A stretch of DNA of 36,821 nucleotides from GCA-2747515 sp964427825. GTDB lineage: Bacteria; Patescibacteriota; Minisyncoccia; Moranbacterales; GCA-2747515. This document shows, one piece after another, positions 14,107 through 22,784 of this stretch. Each line of letters opens with the position of its first letter. Position 1 is the stretch's first letter. The notes beneath the pieces were generated by a model that saw only the letters and a list, made by a program, of their open reading frames with translations, searched no databases and was not told the origin of the DNA. The DNA lies in NCBI GenBank assembly GCA_964427825.1, contig CAYRUU010000004.1:1-36821 (forward strand). Reading direction: 5' to 3'. A program made the translations under genes and the position numbers.

Positions 14107-14115
14107 AGTATAGCA
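14107..14115 (-). promoter_or_regulatory. Extended -10 promoter for yjbQ-pcm-mltG
   Basis: The minus strand reads TGCTATACT, identical to the elements in front of recG and recA. No good -35 is seen. The start codon is about 57 bases downstream. The rest of the 157-base gap up to pilC shows only a weak hairpin (TGCGT-acg-ACGCA). Confidence 0.6.
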
Positions 14116-14207
14116 TACCTTCCCCAAGACCGCACTTCTGTCCACAGCCATCGTGGAACACATGCGTCGTACGCAACAGATCGCACATGATAGGGACATC
14201 ATCTCTC

Positions 14208-15416
14208 CTACAGCTGCCCCGCAATATTGTAGATCGGCAAAAGCACAGAGAACACAAGCACACCAACACCAACACCAAGCACTACGATCATCACCGGTTC
14301 AATGATGGACGACAGGTTCCGCGTCATTTGGTCTACCTCGCTGTTGTAGAATGCGGCAACGTCATCAAGGATTTCTCCCAAACGACCGGTTTCCTCTCCA
14401 ATTTTAATCATGCTGGACACCATGGGTGGAATTTCCTCGTGTTTGAAAAACTCCGTATTGATCTCGCCGCCAACCTTCACGTCCTGTGCTGCCTTGAGGA
14501 TGATGTTTTTGTACACGATATTCTCCACAACATCCGCAACAATGATCAGTGCACGCACGATCGGAATGCCGCCCTTGAGCAAAACGGAGAGGTTTTCCGC
14601 AAAACGTGTAATATAGACATAGCGATACAACTCGCCAATCACCGGAATGCGTAGCTTGATCCGATCCCATTCCTTTTTGCCGTTTTCCGAACGTACATAG
14701 TACACCATCGCGCCGGCAAAGCCGATGAAAATAATCAACACTGCCCACCAATATGCCTGCATGAAATCACCAAGCTTAATCATGAGGTAGGTATACCATG
14801 GCACCTCCACATCCATATCTTTAATAACCTGCGTCAACTTCGGCAAGATCCACGTCATGGTGAAAAACCCGATCACCAATGCCACACAGATCACAAACAT
14901 CGGATAGATCAATGCACCACGCACCTTGGATCGTAGTTGGTAATTCTGCTCCGCACTCTCCGCCACAAAGTCAATGGACCCCTGCAAATTACCCGACACT
15001 TCACCGGAGCGAATCATGTTCACTGCAAGTGGTGTAAAGACATTTTCATGTTTTGCAAAACTCTCGGAAAGTGGCATACCATCCTCCACATCCGATGCAA
15101 CTTCCGTCACAACGGTTCGCAATTGCGCATTTTCCGTCTGACTGTGAATCGTGCGCAATGCCGGCGCAATAGGAATTTTCGCGCCAACCAATGCTGATAG
15201 CTGTCGATAAAACACTAAGAGGTTCTTCTGCGACACGGATGATGTGATGCGCTCCACCCACCCTTCAAGTGACGTACCTTCCTTGACAGCGATAATCTCC
15301 AAAGGTACCAGATTGTTTTTTTGGAGCAACTGCACCGCGGCATCGCGATCAATCGCCTCAATTTTACCACGCTTCACCTCGCCATTTTGCATGCGTGCCT
15401 TAAATGTAAATTGCAT
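14208..15416 (-). CDS. pilC: Type IV pilus inner-membrane platform protein PilC (GspF family)
   Basis: The membrane platform on which the pilus motor ATPases act; 402 residues, full family length. It shows the short N-terminal soluble part (MQFTFKARMQNGEVKRGKIE), then two T2SSF domains separated by membrane helices. The first has the LLVFYRQLSALVGAKIPI block and the second the matching RFAENLSVLLKGGIPIVRAL block. A third helix lies at the C-terminus. SVLLKGG and the following G-E-T-G-R-L loop (KIGEETGRLGE) are typical of GspF. The gene follows pilT by 25 bases and is the last of the pilus operon. No Shine-Dalgarno precedes the ATG. Confidence 0.96.
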   Translation of the reverse strand: MQFTFKARMQNGEVKRGKIEAIDRDAAVQLLQKNNLVPLEIIAVKEGTSLEGWVERITSSVSQKNLLVFYRQLSALVGAKIPIAPALRTIHSQTENAQLRTVVTEVASDVEDGMPLSESFAKHENVFTPLAVNMIRSGEVSGNLQGSIDFVAESAEQNYQLRSKVRGALIYPMFVICVALVIGFFTMTWILPKLTQVIKDMDVEVPWYTYLMIKLGDFMQAYWWAVLIIFIGFAGAMVYYVRSENGKKEWDRIKLRIPVIGELYRYVYITRFAENLSVLLKGGIPIVRALIIVADVVENIVYKNIILKAAQDVKVGGEINTEFFKHEEIPPMVSSMIKIGEETGRLGEILDDVAAFYNSEVDQMTRNLSSIIEPVMIVVLGVGVGVLVFSVLLPIYNIAGQL

Positions 15417-15441
15417 AAAATGCTAGTAAACAATAATAAAA

Positions 15442-16548
15442 TTACTCATCAATGTGAATTTGCTCTCCACGACCAACAAGCATACGCACATAGTCGCGAT
15501 TTTTGGCATACGTCATGGCATAATCCAATGAAATCTCACCCGCCTGTAACAGCTGCGCCAAAGAACGATCCAAAGATACCATACCATCCTTCTGACTTGT
15601 TTCGATCACCGTATCAATTTGATAGGTCTTGTCTTCGCGAATCAGGTTTTCCACAGCGTGGTTCTTGATCATAATTTCCACTGCAGGGATGCGTCCGCCG
15701 TTGATGCGCGGAATCAAACGCTGCGACATCACGCCCAAGAGCACATTGGCCAACTGTGCGCGAATTTGGTTTTGTTGGTGGGATGGAAACGTGTCAACGA
15801 TACGATCAATGGTCTGTGCGGCATCGTTGGTGTGCAGGGTTGCAAAAATGAGGTGCCCGGTCTCTGCCGCAGTGATCGCCGTACCGATGGTTTCAAAATC
15901 GCGCATCTCACCAATAAGGATAACGTTGGTGTCTTCACGCAACGCCGCACGCAGCGCGGCATTGAAGTTCTGTGAATCCTGCCCAATTTCACGCTGATTG
16001 ATGATGCACTGATCCGGCTCATACATATACTCAATCGGATCTTCAATCGTCACGATGTGGTGTTTCTTATTGCGATTGATGTGATCCACAAGCGCCGCAA
16101 GTGTTGTGGATTTTCCATGTCCGACAGGACCAGTAACGAGAAAGAGTCCCTGCGAAAAATTTGCAAACTCATATACGATGGGCGGCACACCGAGATCCTC
16201 CAAACGCCGAATATCACTATTGATCACGCGCATGACCACGCCAACATAGCCGCGCTGATAGAACACGTTCGTACGAAAACGCACCTTGTCACCCAGGGCA
16301 TAGGAAAAGTCAATCTCACCGTTTTTGAGGAAAAGCTCCTTGTGGTGCTCACTCATGAAGTAATCCGCAAATGCCTTGGTGTCTTCCGGCAAGAGAACTG
16401 CCTCCTGCTCCAAGGGGATCAGTTTGCCGTCAATACGTAACGTTGGACGTCGCCCCACGGCAAAGTGCAAGTCAGATGCATTTTGTTGCGCACCAAGACG
16501 CAAGAGATTTTGAATGCGCTGTTCCACATGAAGTGCTCCCATAGTCAT
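15442..16548 (-). CDS. pilT: Pilus retraction ATPase PilT
   Basis: The hexameric ATPase that powers pilus retraction (twitching); 368 residues, normal length. N-terminal PAS-like half, then Walker A GPVGHGKST (140-148), the Asp box, the Walker B region LIGEMRDFETI and the His-box segment HLIFATLHTNDA. The C-terminus has LIREDKTYQIDTVIETSQKDGM, the PilT-specific version of the helix that distinguishes retraction from assembly motors. It sits between the receiver gene and pilC on the same strand. The leader is A-rich (caaaaataaaa) and lacks a Shine-Dalgarno. The first or the third codon (both ATG) could start it. Confidence 0.96.
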   Translation of the reverse strand: MTMGALHVEQRIQNLLRLGAQQNASDLHFAVGRRPTLRIDGKLIPLEQEAVLLPEDTKAFADYFMSEHHKELFLKNGEIDFSYALGDKVRFRTNVFYQRGYVGVVMRVINSDIRRLEDLGVPPIVYEFANFSQGLFLVTGPVGHGKSTTLAALVDHINRNKKHHIVTIEDPIEYMYEPDQCIINQREIGQDSQNFNAALRAALREDTNVILIGEMRDFETIGTAITAAETGHLIFATLHTNDAAQTIDRIVDTFPSHQQNQIRAQLANVLLGVMSQRLIPRINGGRIPAVEIMIKNHAVENLIREDKTYQIDTVIETSQKDGMVSLDRSLAQLLQAGEISLDYAMTYAKNRDYVRMLVGRGEQIHIDE

Positions 16549-16582
16549 TTTTATTTTTGTCTAATTACACTCAATAATCACG

Positions 16583-16981
16583 TTATGCGATGTACTTCTG
16601 TACTTTTGCCAGAACCTCCGTTGGCGTAAAATGTGATTTGATCAAAAAATCTTTTGCTCCCAACTCAATACCACGATCCACATCCTCCTTTTGGGACAAG
16701 TTCGTGAGGAGAACGATGGGGATACTCTTCCACTCTTCTCGCCGATTGATTGCTTCCAAGACATCAAAACCATCCATATAGGGCATCACGATATCCAAAA
16801 GAATGAGATCGGGACGCACGCCGGACTCCAATTTCTCAATCGCCTCGCGTCCGTTGTTTGCCATCACCACATCATAGCCGGCATCTTTCAATTTTACATC
16901 ATAGATATCGCTAATGAACACGTCATCTTCCGCAACCATGATCATTTTTTTATTCTGCTGTTGTGAAATAGCGTTTTCCAT
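16583..16981 (-). CDS. Stand-alone response-regulator receiver (CheY-like)
   Basis: A 132-residue receiver domain with no output domain. The acidic pair is Asp19/Asp20 (VAEDDVF), the phosphoacceptor is Asp63 in LLDIVMP, the conserved Thr is at 93 (LLTN) and Lys at 115 (IKS). All five residues needed for phosphorylation and switching are therefore present. The N-terminal ten residues are polar and precede the first strand. The gene is embedded between pilB and pilT in the same orientation, which points to regulation of pilus extension or retraction by direct protein contact, much as PilG/PilH act in Pseudomonas. No histidine kinase is encoded in the window. Confidence 0.93.
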   Translation of the reverse strand: MENAISQQQNKKMIMVAEDDVFISDIYDVKLKDAGYDVVMANNGREAIEKLESGVRPDLILLDIVMPYMDGFDVLEAINRREEWKSIPIVLLTNLSQKEDVDRGIELGAKDFLIKSHFTPTEVLAKVQKYIA

Positions 16982-17027
16982 ACATTACGCATAACTTAAT
17001 AAATGATGATTGTACATGTAGACACAT

Positions 17028-18995
17028 TTATCGCTCATCTGGCATATCATCCACCGTGCCGCTGATTTCCATATCACCCTCCGTCACGCGTTCCAATTCC
17101 GCCAATGTGGTCATGCCTAGGAGTACTTTTAGTATACCATCTTGTTTCAAAGTGATAAAGCCGTGCTTGCGTGCATGTAGATCTGCCTTCACAAAGCTGT
17201 CTTCTCCCTCCACAATGATATTTTGCATGTCATTATCCAACTCAATGGCTTCATAAAGCGCAAGACGCCCCTTGAGTCCTGATCCTCCACAGTTTTTACA
17301 CCCTGTGCCATGATAAAGGACTATGCCATTTGCGGCAATATCCACGCCGTATTTCCGCTGCTCTTCCACGCTCACGCCTTCTAAATCCTTCATGATCTTG
17401 TCAATCATCGCTTGCGGAACATGGTGTTCTTCTTTGCAGTTCTCACAAATTTTGCGTACCAATCGCTGTGCGGCAATCACGCGCACCGCGGATGCAATCA
17501 AAAACGGCTCAATACCCAAATCAATCAAGCGCGGCAATGCACCGATGGCGTTGTTGGTGTGCACTGTGGAAAACACCAAGTGTCCCGTCAACGCTGCGTG
17601 CACGGCAAGCTCCGCCGTTTCCCCATCGCGAATCTCACCCACCATGATAATGTTGGGATCCTGACGCAAAATACTGCGCAATCCGCTGGCAAACGTATAT
17701 CCAATCTCCGGCTTCACCTGCGATTGATTGATGCCTGGCACAAAATATTCCACCGGGTCTTCCAATGTGATGATGTTGCGCTCCTCATTATTCAAAATTT
17801 TCAAAAATGCATATAGCGTTGTTGACTTACCAGATCCCGTGGGGCCTGTCATCAAGATCATACCATAAGGATCGTGGACGCGTCGCAAAAACATCTCATG
17901 CTGCGTCCCCATCATACCCAATTGTGCCAAATCAAATGTTTGACGATCCTTCTCCAAAACACGCATCACGATCTTTTCACCCTCCACAACCGGCAAACTG
18001 GATACGCGAAAGTCAATGTCATTACCCTTGTCGTTGATACGAAAACGCCCATCCTGTGGCTTACGTCGTTCGTCAATCTTCAAGTTGGATAGGATTTTAA
18101 TACGAGAAATCACTGCCCGCCCCACCTCCTGCGGAAAAGTCAGTGACGCATGCAAAATGCCATCCTGCCGAAAACGTACGCGATAACTTTGGTCAATTGG
18201 TTCAATATGCACGTCTGATGCCTTGCCATCCAAGGCGTGCCTGATGATGACGTGCACTAATTTTGCCACCGGTGCATCTTGAATGGTCTCGCGCTCTTGT
18301 AAAATGGTAAAACCATCTTTTTTCTTTTCCGCTGCAGTACCCTCTTCCACTTCAAAAGACTGTACGACTTTTTCTACCGCATCTTCCGCACTTGCATAGA
18401 ATTCAAAAAGCTTTTCTAAAATTTCTGGCGTCGTCAAGTACACATCAATACTCAAACGATCTTTTTGTGCGATGAAACGTAACACATTTGAAGCATACAC
18501 GTCCTGCGGATCAAGCATGGCAACATGCAACGTCTCCGACGATTCATCTTTGGCAAACAATGCCATACTATGCTCGCGTGCAATATCCTCCGCCAAAATC
18601 TTCATCACATCGCGTTGTACGTGTTCCGGAACGTCTTCCAACGCCTTCACACCCATTGCCTCTGCACGCTGTTTTAGTGTTTGATCAGGGTCGTCCTCCA
18701 CCGCTTTTAGTGCGACATCTTCCATCGGAAGCGATTCTGTTTCCACTACTTCCTCAGCAATAGCATCGTCGGTCTGCGACACCGCGCCCCGTAGCGCCCC
18801 ATCATCCGCTATAGCCGCTTCTGTCACATTTTCTTCTATAGTGGGTGACGCGTCATTTCCATCGGATCCAGATACCGCAACACCGCGTACCAATGGTGGC
18901 GGATCATTGACCACAGCACCATCCAGCACCGACTCCTCCGGTGTGTCATCAAAGATAATCGCATTATTCTGTGATTGTAAACGATCTTCACTCAT
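17028..18995 (-). CDS. pilB: Pilus assembly ATPase PilB (GspE family)
   Basis: The extension motor of the type IV pilus, 655 residues. Residues 1-105 form an acidic, low-complexity N-terminal extension. A MshEN/GspE N-domain follows (about 106-205). The motor core has Walker A GPTGSGKST (384-392), the Asp box, LVFSTVHTN and a Walker B GEIRD. A four-cysteine zinc site (CENC ... CKNC) lies in the C-terminal part, as in GspE/PilB. The acidic extension is longer than in typical PilB and may be a docking site. pilO ends 13 bases upstream and the receiver gene begins 46 bases downstream, so one transcript is likely. The ATG lacks a Shine-Dalgarno. Confidence 0.96.
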   Translation of the reverse strand: MSEDRLQSQNNAIIFDDTPEESVLDGAVVNDPPPLVRGVAVSGSDGNDASPTIEENVTEAAIADDGALRGAVSQTDDAIAEEVVETESLPMEDVALKAVEDDPDQTLKQRAEAMGVKALEDVPEHVQRDVMKILAEDIAREHSMALFAKDESSETLHVAMLDPQDVYASNVLRFIAQKDRLSIDVYLTTPEILEKLFEFYASAEDAVEKVVQSFEVEEGTAAEKKKDGFTILQERETIQDAPVAKLVHVIIRHALDGKASDVHIEPIDQSYRVRFRQDGILHASLTFPQEVGRAVISRIKILSNLKIDERRKPQDGRFRINDKGNDIDFRVSSLPVVEGEKIVMRVLEKDRQTFDLAQLGMMGTQHEMFLRRVHDPYGMILMTGPTGSGKSTTLYAFLKILNNEERNIITLEDPVEYFVPGINQSQVKPEIGYTFASGLRSILRQDPNIIMVGEIRDGETAELAVHAALTGHLVFSTVHTNNAIGALPRLIDLGIEPFLIASAVRVIAAQRLVRKICENCKEEHHVPQAMIDKIMKDLEGVSVEEQRKYGVDIAANGIVLYHGTGCKNCGGSGLKGRLALYEAIELDNDMQNIIVEGEDSFVKADLHARKHGFITLKQDGILKVLLGMTTLAELERVTEGDMEISGTVDDMPDER

Positions 18996-19008
18996 GGATT
19001 GTTTTTAT

Positions 19009-19713
19009 TTATGGGAGAAAAGGATTTGGACGCTCCTGCGCTTCCGCCGCCAACGGATCCGTCTGCGTTGCGGCATTCATCACCGTGTCAATTTTGTCAA
19101 AATCTGCGGTGGGATTGAACGTTGCGGGATCAACATGTGCTTGTCCGGGGATATAGCCGTAAGTAAACGACACTACACCATCAAGGACATCCTGCGACAC
19201 GGGTGCTTCGCCTTCTTTTTGCACCTGCAGTTGCTTGCTCAATTCAAACGTCTTGAAAGCATACAGCCTCTTGATGCGAAAAAGTTGATCGGCGAACTTC
19301 TTGAACGCGTCATAAGAACCTGTTGCAATCATTTTTGCTTCAATATAGTTTGCACGATCTTGTGCCACCGCACCAGAACGTGCATCCTGTCGTCCTTCCG
19401 CAAAACCGACGGAGAAGAGGAAGAGTCCTGCGTCCTGCGCCATTTGCGATATATCACTCAAGAGAATTTCTTCACGTTGATTGTTGGGAACGAAGTGGAG
19501 GACAAATTCCTGCTGTTGTGGATGCTGCTTTACGCTTGCGGCAAAACTGTCTAATTTACTCTTCCGATCATTGGCATCAGCCAATTCCCGCGTTTTCGCC
19601 GCAACTTCCACGCGATCCGCGCTAATCACTTTTGCAGTCGGTACAATACGCCCGATCACAATATAGAGCACAACAAGCAGAATTACCGGAAACATGAGAA
19701 TGCGTATAATCAT
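19009..19713 (-). CDS. pilO: PilO-like pilus alignment protein
   Basis: A 234-residue bitopic membrane protein: one N-terminal helix (about 1-24), a coiled-coil stretch (about 30-65), then an alpha/beta ferredoxin-like C-domain (QREEILLSDISQMAQDAGLFL, then a second repeat after residue 105). This is the PilO layout. Sequence similarity to classical PilO is weak, so the call rests on architecture and on the position between PilN-like and PilB genes. It has a C-terminal Pro-rich tail. PilO normally pairs with PilN through the coiled coils and links PilM to the envelope. Confidence 0.78.
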   Translation of the reverse strand: MIIRILMFPVILLVVLYIVIGRIVPTAKVISADRVEVAAKTRELADANDRKSKLDSFAASVKQHPQQQEFVLHFVPNNQREEILLSDISQMAQDAGLFLFSVGFAEGRQDARSGAVAQDRANYIEAKMIATGSYDAFKKFADQLFRIKRLYAFKTFELSKQLQVQKEGEAPVSQDVLDGVVSFTYGYIPGQAHVDPATFNPTADFDKIDTVMNAATQTDPLAAEAQERPNPFLP

Positions 19714-19757
19714 AGTTTTTGTGTCATTTATTTTTTATAATTAATGGATACTTGTTG

Positions 19758-20462
19758 TTACATTCCCATCGTTTCTCCAAAATCATCAGTCTCTTCTTCA
19801 ACGCCAAACACTGCACCAGATGTCATTGCTCTTTTTTCATATGGTGTCTTGTCATTGCGATTCACATCCATGGTCAGTGTAAAGATGATGCGTCCAGATT
19901 CGTCACGATCCGTTGTGCCCACTTTTACGGCGTCAAAGAGATCGCTCTCTTTGAATTTTTCAACTTGTTGCGCCATCACATCAAAGGAGTCCGCATCAGC
20001 GGAAATTGTCACATTGCCTTTACCTGTCACGGTACGCGTCGTATTGCCAAACGCCTGCTTGTCATAGGCTCCGGCATTGTACTGAAACGACTTCAATACC
20101 ACACGGTGTCCACTACCATCGGAGCTCTTCTTGATCATGATTTGTTCAATCTCCTGCAAAATGTCATTGGTCTCGTAGTCTTTATAGAGATCCTTCTGCA
20201 TGGTTGTGGCACGTACACCAAAATCACCGACACTGCCCTCTACCATCTTTTGAATTTCCACGTTTACGTTACCGATTTCTCGCACCAACCCGCTCACCTT
20301 CTTCTGCAAGGCATTGTGCCACAAAAGTAGTGCTCCATACGTCCCACCTGCGATCAGCAACACGCCAAACGTGATGAGGAGTGCCGGTGCAACCATTTTT
20401 TTACGTCGCGCCTGTGCACCCTGCTGCGTTGACGCATTTTTAAAACCCAATCCAGAAGCCAT
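19758..20462 (-). CDS. pilN: PilN-like pilus alignment protein
   Basis: A 234-residue bitopic protein. A basic cytoplasmic N-terminus (KNASTQQGAQARRKKM) is where PilN normally meets PilM. A membrane helix follows (about residues 26-50), then a coiled-coil segment and a C-terminal globular domain. The layout and its place between pilM and pilO support PilN; sequence motifs alone would not. The ATG at 20460-20462 (MASGLGF) is chosen because the longer frame begins with TTG. A final acidic tail (EEETDDFGETM) is unusual and may be flexible. Confidence 0.78.
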   Translation of the reverse strand: MASGLGFKNASTQQGAQARRKKMVAPALLITFGVLLIAGGTYGALLLWHNALQKKVSGLVREIGNVNVEIQKMVEGSVGDFGVRATTMQKDLYKDYETNDILQEIEQIMIKKSSDGSGHRVVLKSFQYNAGAYDKQAFGNTTRTVTGKGNVTISADADSFDVMAQQVEKFKESDLFDAVKVGTTDRDESGRIIFTLTMDVNRNDKTPYEKRAMTSGAVFGVEEETDDFGETMGM

Positions 20463-20518
20463 ATGTGTATACAAAATAATTAATTGTTATTGTTGTTGTT
20501 TTTATTATAGAAGCATAC

Positions 20519-21574
20519 TTATACCGCCCGTGCCTTATGTACCTCAATATCGCGCAACGCCAAGCCAATGGCTACCGTAAACGCCGTCGCACGCTCCGGT
20601 AATGTACCAGATGTCGCTGGGTCATAGACCACACGACTTAATGGATTGCCACAAACAACATCAATGCCCGTTGTCTGCTTGAAATATTCATCAATACCCA
20701 CAAGGTGCGCACCACCACCACTCAACACCAAAGAGTCCACTGTATTGGCGCGCTGCGTATCAAGCACGCGCTTCACCTCATTGGCAATGGCGCCAAGCGC
20801 CGCAAAATTGACACGCGTCGGTCCCGTAAAAAAATTATCCCCACCCTCTTTAAGGGATAGTGCGCGTTCATAGGAAATATTCAACCCCTCCATGATCGCC
20901 GTTGTCACATCTGCGCCACCCACATCTACACTGCGGCTCATATGTACAACACTGTCCTGTACTAAGATCACACTCGTTGTCCGTGCACCAATATCTACCA
21001 CAACAAAACGCCCCTGTGTACCACCAACGACGGCGCGCACGACGGAAAATGCTTCCAGCTCCAGCGAATCAATTTGGATGCCTGTTTCTTGAAAAAGACC
21101 GTCATAGTATTGTACCTCGCTTTTCGGCGCCGCAACCAGCAACACCTTCATCGTCGGCTTCGCCTTTTCCTCTTCCGTTTCCTCTAAAATTTCCCAACTC
21201 ACATTCACCTCGTCAAGAGACGCAGGGATGTACTTACGCGACTCAAACTTGATAGCAGAGGCGATGTCCTTTTCTTTCATACGCGGAAAATCCACGATCA
21301 CAACAAGACCGTTGAAACTCGGAATGGACACAACGGCACGCTTTGTTTTAGGCTTCATGTGTGAAAAAAGCGCAACAAGTGCCCCAGAGAGACGCTTGGT
21401 ATAGTCATCGTTGTATTCCGCTGGTACTTCTTTCAGATTTGTCACGTTAACAACGGCATAATTTGACAAGTGCGCCTTGCCTTTAACATTACGCAGCTCC
21501 ACAGCCTTGATTGACTGTGTGCCAAAATCCACCCCTAAAGAATATGCCGAACGTGACGAAAACAATCCCATCAT
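20519..21574 (-). CDS. pilM: PilM, actin-like cytoplasmic pilus protein
   Basis: A 351-residue actin-fold ATPase-like protein that forms a cytoplasmic ring and binds the N-terminus of PilN. The N-terminus SLGVDFGTQSIKAVELR is the phosphate-1 motif of PilM. FVVVDIGARTTSVILVQ is phosphate-2. LVLSGGGAHLVGIDEYF is the adenosine motif. It is the first gene of the pilus operon. An extended -10 promoter (21601-21609) leaves a leader of about 20 bases, with an A-rich stretch and no Shine-Dalgarno. Two consecutive ATG codons are possible starts. Confidence 0.95.
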   Translation of the reverse strand: MMGLFSSRSAYSLGVDFGTQSIKAVELRNVKGKAHLSNYAVVNVTNLKEVPAEYNDDYTKRLSGALVALFSHMKPKTKRAVVSIPSFNGLVVIVDFPRMKEKDIASAIKFESRKYIPASLDEVNVSWEILEETEEEKAKPTMKVLLVAAPKSEVQYYDGLFQETGIQIDSLELEAFSVVRAVVGGTQGRFVVVDIGARTTSVILVQDSVVHMSRSVDVGGADVTTAIMEGLNISYERALSLKEGGDNFFTGPTRVNFAALGAIANEVKRVLDTQRANTVDSLVLSGGGAHLVGIDEYFKQTTGIDVVCGNPLSRVVYDPATSGTLPERATAFTVAIGLALRDIEVHKARAV

Positions 21575-21600
21575 AACATTTTTATTTTTATGTTGTGTTC

Positions 21601-21609
21601 ATTATAACA
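21601..21609 (-). promoter_or_regulatory. Extended -10 promoter for the pil operon
   Basis: The minus strand reads TGTTATAAT (TGN plus a perfect TATAAT). The start of pilM is about 27 bases downstream. A weak CTTTGT lies 17 bases upstream. It separates the pilus operon from recA, whose stop codon is at 21642. Confidence 0.65.
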
Positions 21610-21641
21610 CACTTTCCACAAGTACAAAGCCTGTGCATAAA

Positions 21642-22694
21642 CTACTCCTCTTTTTTGCGTCGCTCCGCAATCGCCGCATGCACATCTTTGATGATGGCAT
21701 CCATAACTTTGCGATTCGCTTTCAAAAACGCCTTCACCGCTTCGCGTCCGACGCCCATTTTTTCCTCTTTGTACGAATACGAATTACCCTTCTTATCAAT
21801 CACACCAAGCACGGTACCTGTATCCAATACATCGCCGGACAGCGAAATGCCCTCATTATACATAATATCAAACTCTGCAGTGCGAAACGGCGGCGCAACC
21901 TTGTTCTTTACAATTTTCACTTTTGTGCGATTGCCCACAACTTCTTCACCTTTTTTGATTTGCGCGCTGCGGCGCACGTCCATACGCATGGACGCATAGA
22001 ATTTCAACGCATTGCCTCCAGTTGTCGTTTCCGGATTACCAAACATCACGCCAATCTTCATGCGAATCTGATTGATGAAAATCACGATGCAGTTGGATTT
22101 TGCAATCACCGGTGTCAACTTGCGCAGCGCCTGACTCATCAAACGTGCCTGCCGACCAACATGATGATCACCCATCTCGCCATCAATCTCCGCTTGCGGC
22201 GTCAGTGCCGCCACGGAGTCCACGACAATCACATCCACGGCATTAGACCGCACAAGCGTTTCCACAATATCCAATGCCTGCTCACCTGCATCCGGTTGTG
22301 ACACCAAAAGTTCCGCGGTGTTGACACCGATATTTTTTGCATATTCTGGATCAAGTGCATGCTCTGCATCTACAAACGCCGCCGTACCACCGGCACGTTG
22401 TGCGTTTGCTGCAATATGCAGCGCCAACGTCGTCTTACCGGATGATTCCGGTCCGTAAATTTCCACAATGCGTCCGCGTGGTACACCACCAACGCCAGTT
22501 GCAATGTCCAACGACAGTGATCCTGTTGGAACCGCCGCAACGTCCACATGTCGCACCTCACCCAGCTTCATCAGCATCCCCTCACCAAACTTCGTACGAA
22601 TTTCATTGACAACTGCTTCCACGTTTTTCGCTTGCGCGTGCTGTTCCTGCTGCTCATCTTTACTGCTCACTTTTTCACTCTTCTTCTTTGCCAT
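21642..22694 (-). CDS. recA: Recombinase RecA
   Basis: The central homologous-recombination ATPase; 350 residues from the chosen ATG. Walker A GPESSGKT spans 81-88, the Walker B segment is VDVIVVDSVAAL, and the DNA-binding loop region reads GDHHVGRQARLMSQALRKL followed by the NQIRMKIGVMFGNPETTTGG block. The C-terminal lysine/glutamate-rich tail is short. The start at 22692-22694 (MAKKKS) is preferred; the frame continues upstream, but that part has no RecA character. No obvious LexA-type operator could be recognised upstream. Its own extended -10 promoter lies at 22759-22767. Confidence 0.99.
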   Translation of the reverse strand: MAKKKSEKVSSKDEQQEQHAQAKNVEAVVNEIRTKFGEGMLMKLGEVRHVDVAAVPTGSLSLDIATGVGGVPRGRIVEIYGPESSGKTTLALHIAANAQRAGGTAAFVDAEHALDPEYAKNIGVNTAELLVSQPDAGEQALDIVETLVRSNAVDVIVVDSVAALTPQAEIDGEMGDHHVGRQARLMSQALRKLTPVIAKSNCIVIFINQIRMKIGVMFGNPETTTGGNALKFYASMRMDVRRSAQIKKGEEVVGNRTKVKIVKNKVAPPFRTAEFDIMYNEGISLSGDVLDTGTVLGVIDKKGNSYSYKEEKMGVGREAVKAFLKANRKVMDAIIKDVHAAIAERRKKEE

Positions 22695-22758
22695 AGATTT
22701 ATAGCCCCCGCCAATCATCAAATTATACCCCACGGTCCCGTGTGTCCGTGATACGCAC

Positions 22759-22767
22759 AGTATAGCA
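22759..22767 (-). promoter_or_regulatory. Extended -10 promoter for recA
   Basis: The minus strand reads TGCTATACT. A possible -35, ATGACA, lies 18 bases upstream, inside the 3' end of the RodZ-like gene. The start codon is about 65 bases downstream. Confidence 0.6.
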
Positions 22768-22784
22768 CAGGTCCGCCACATTTG

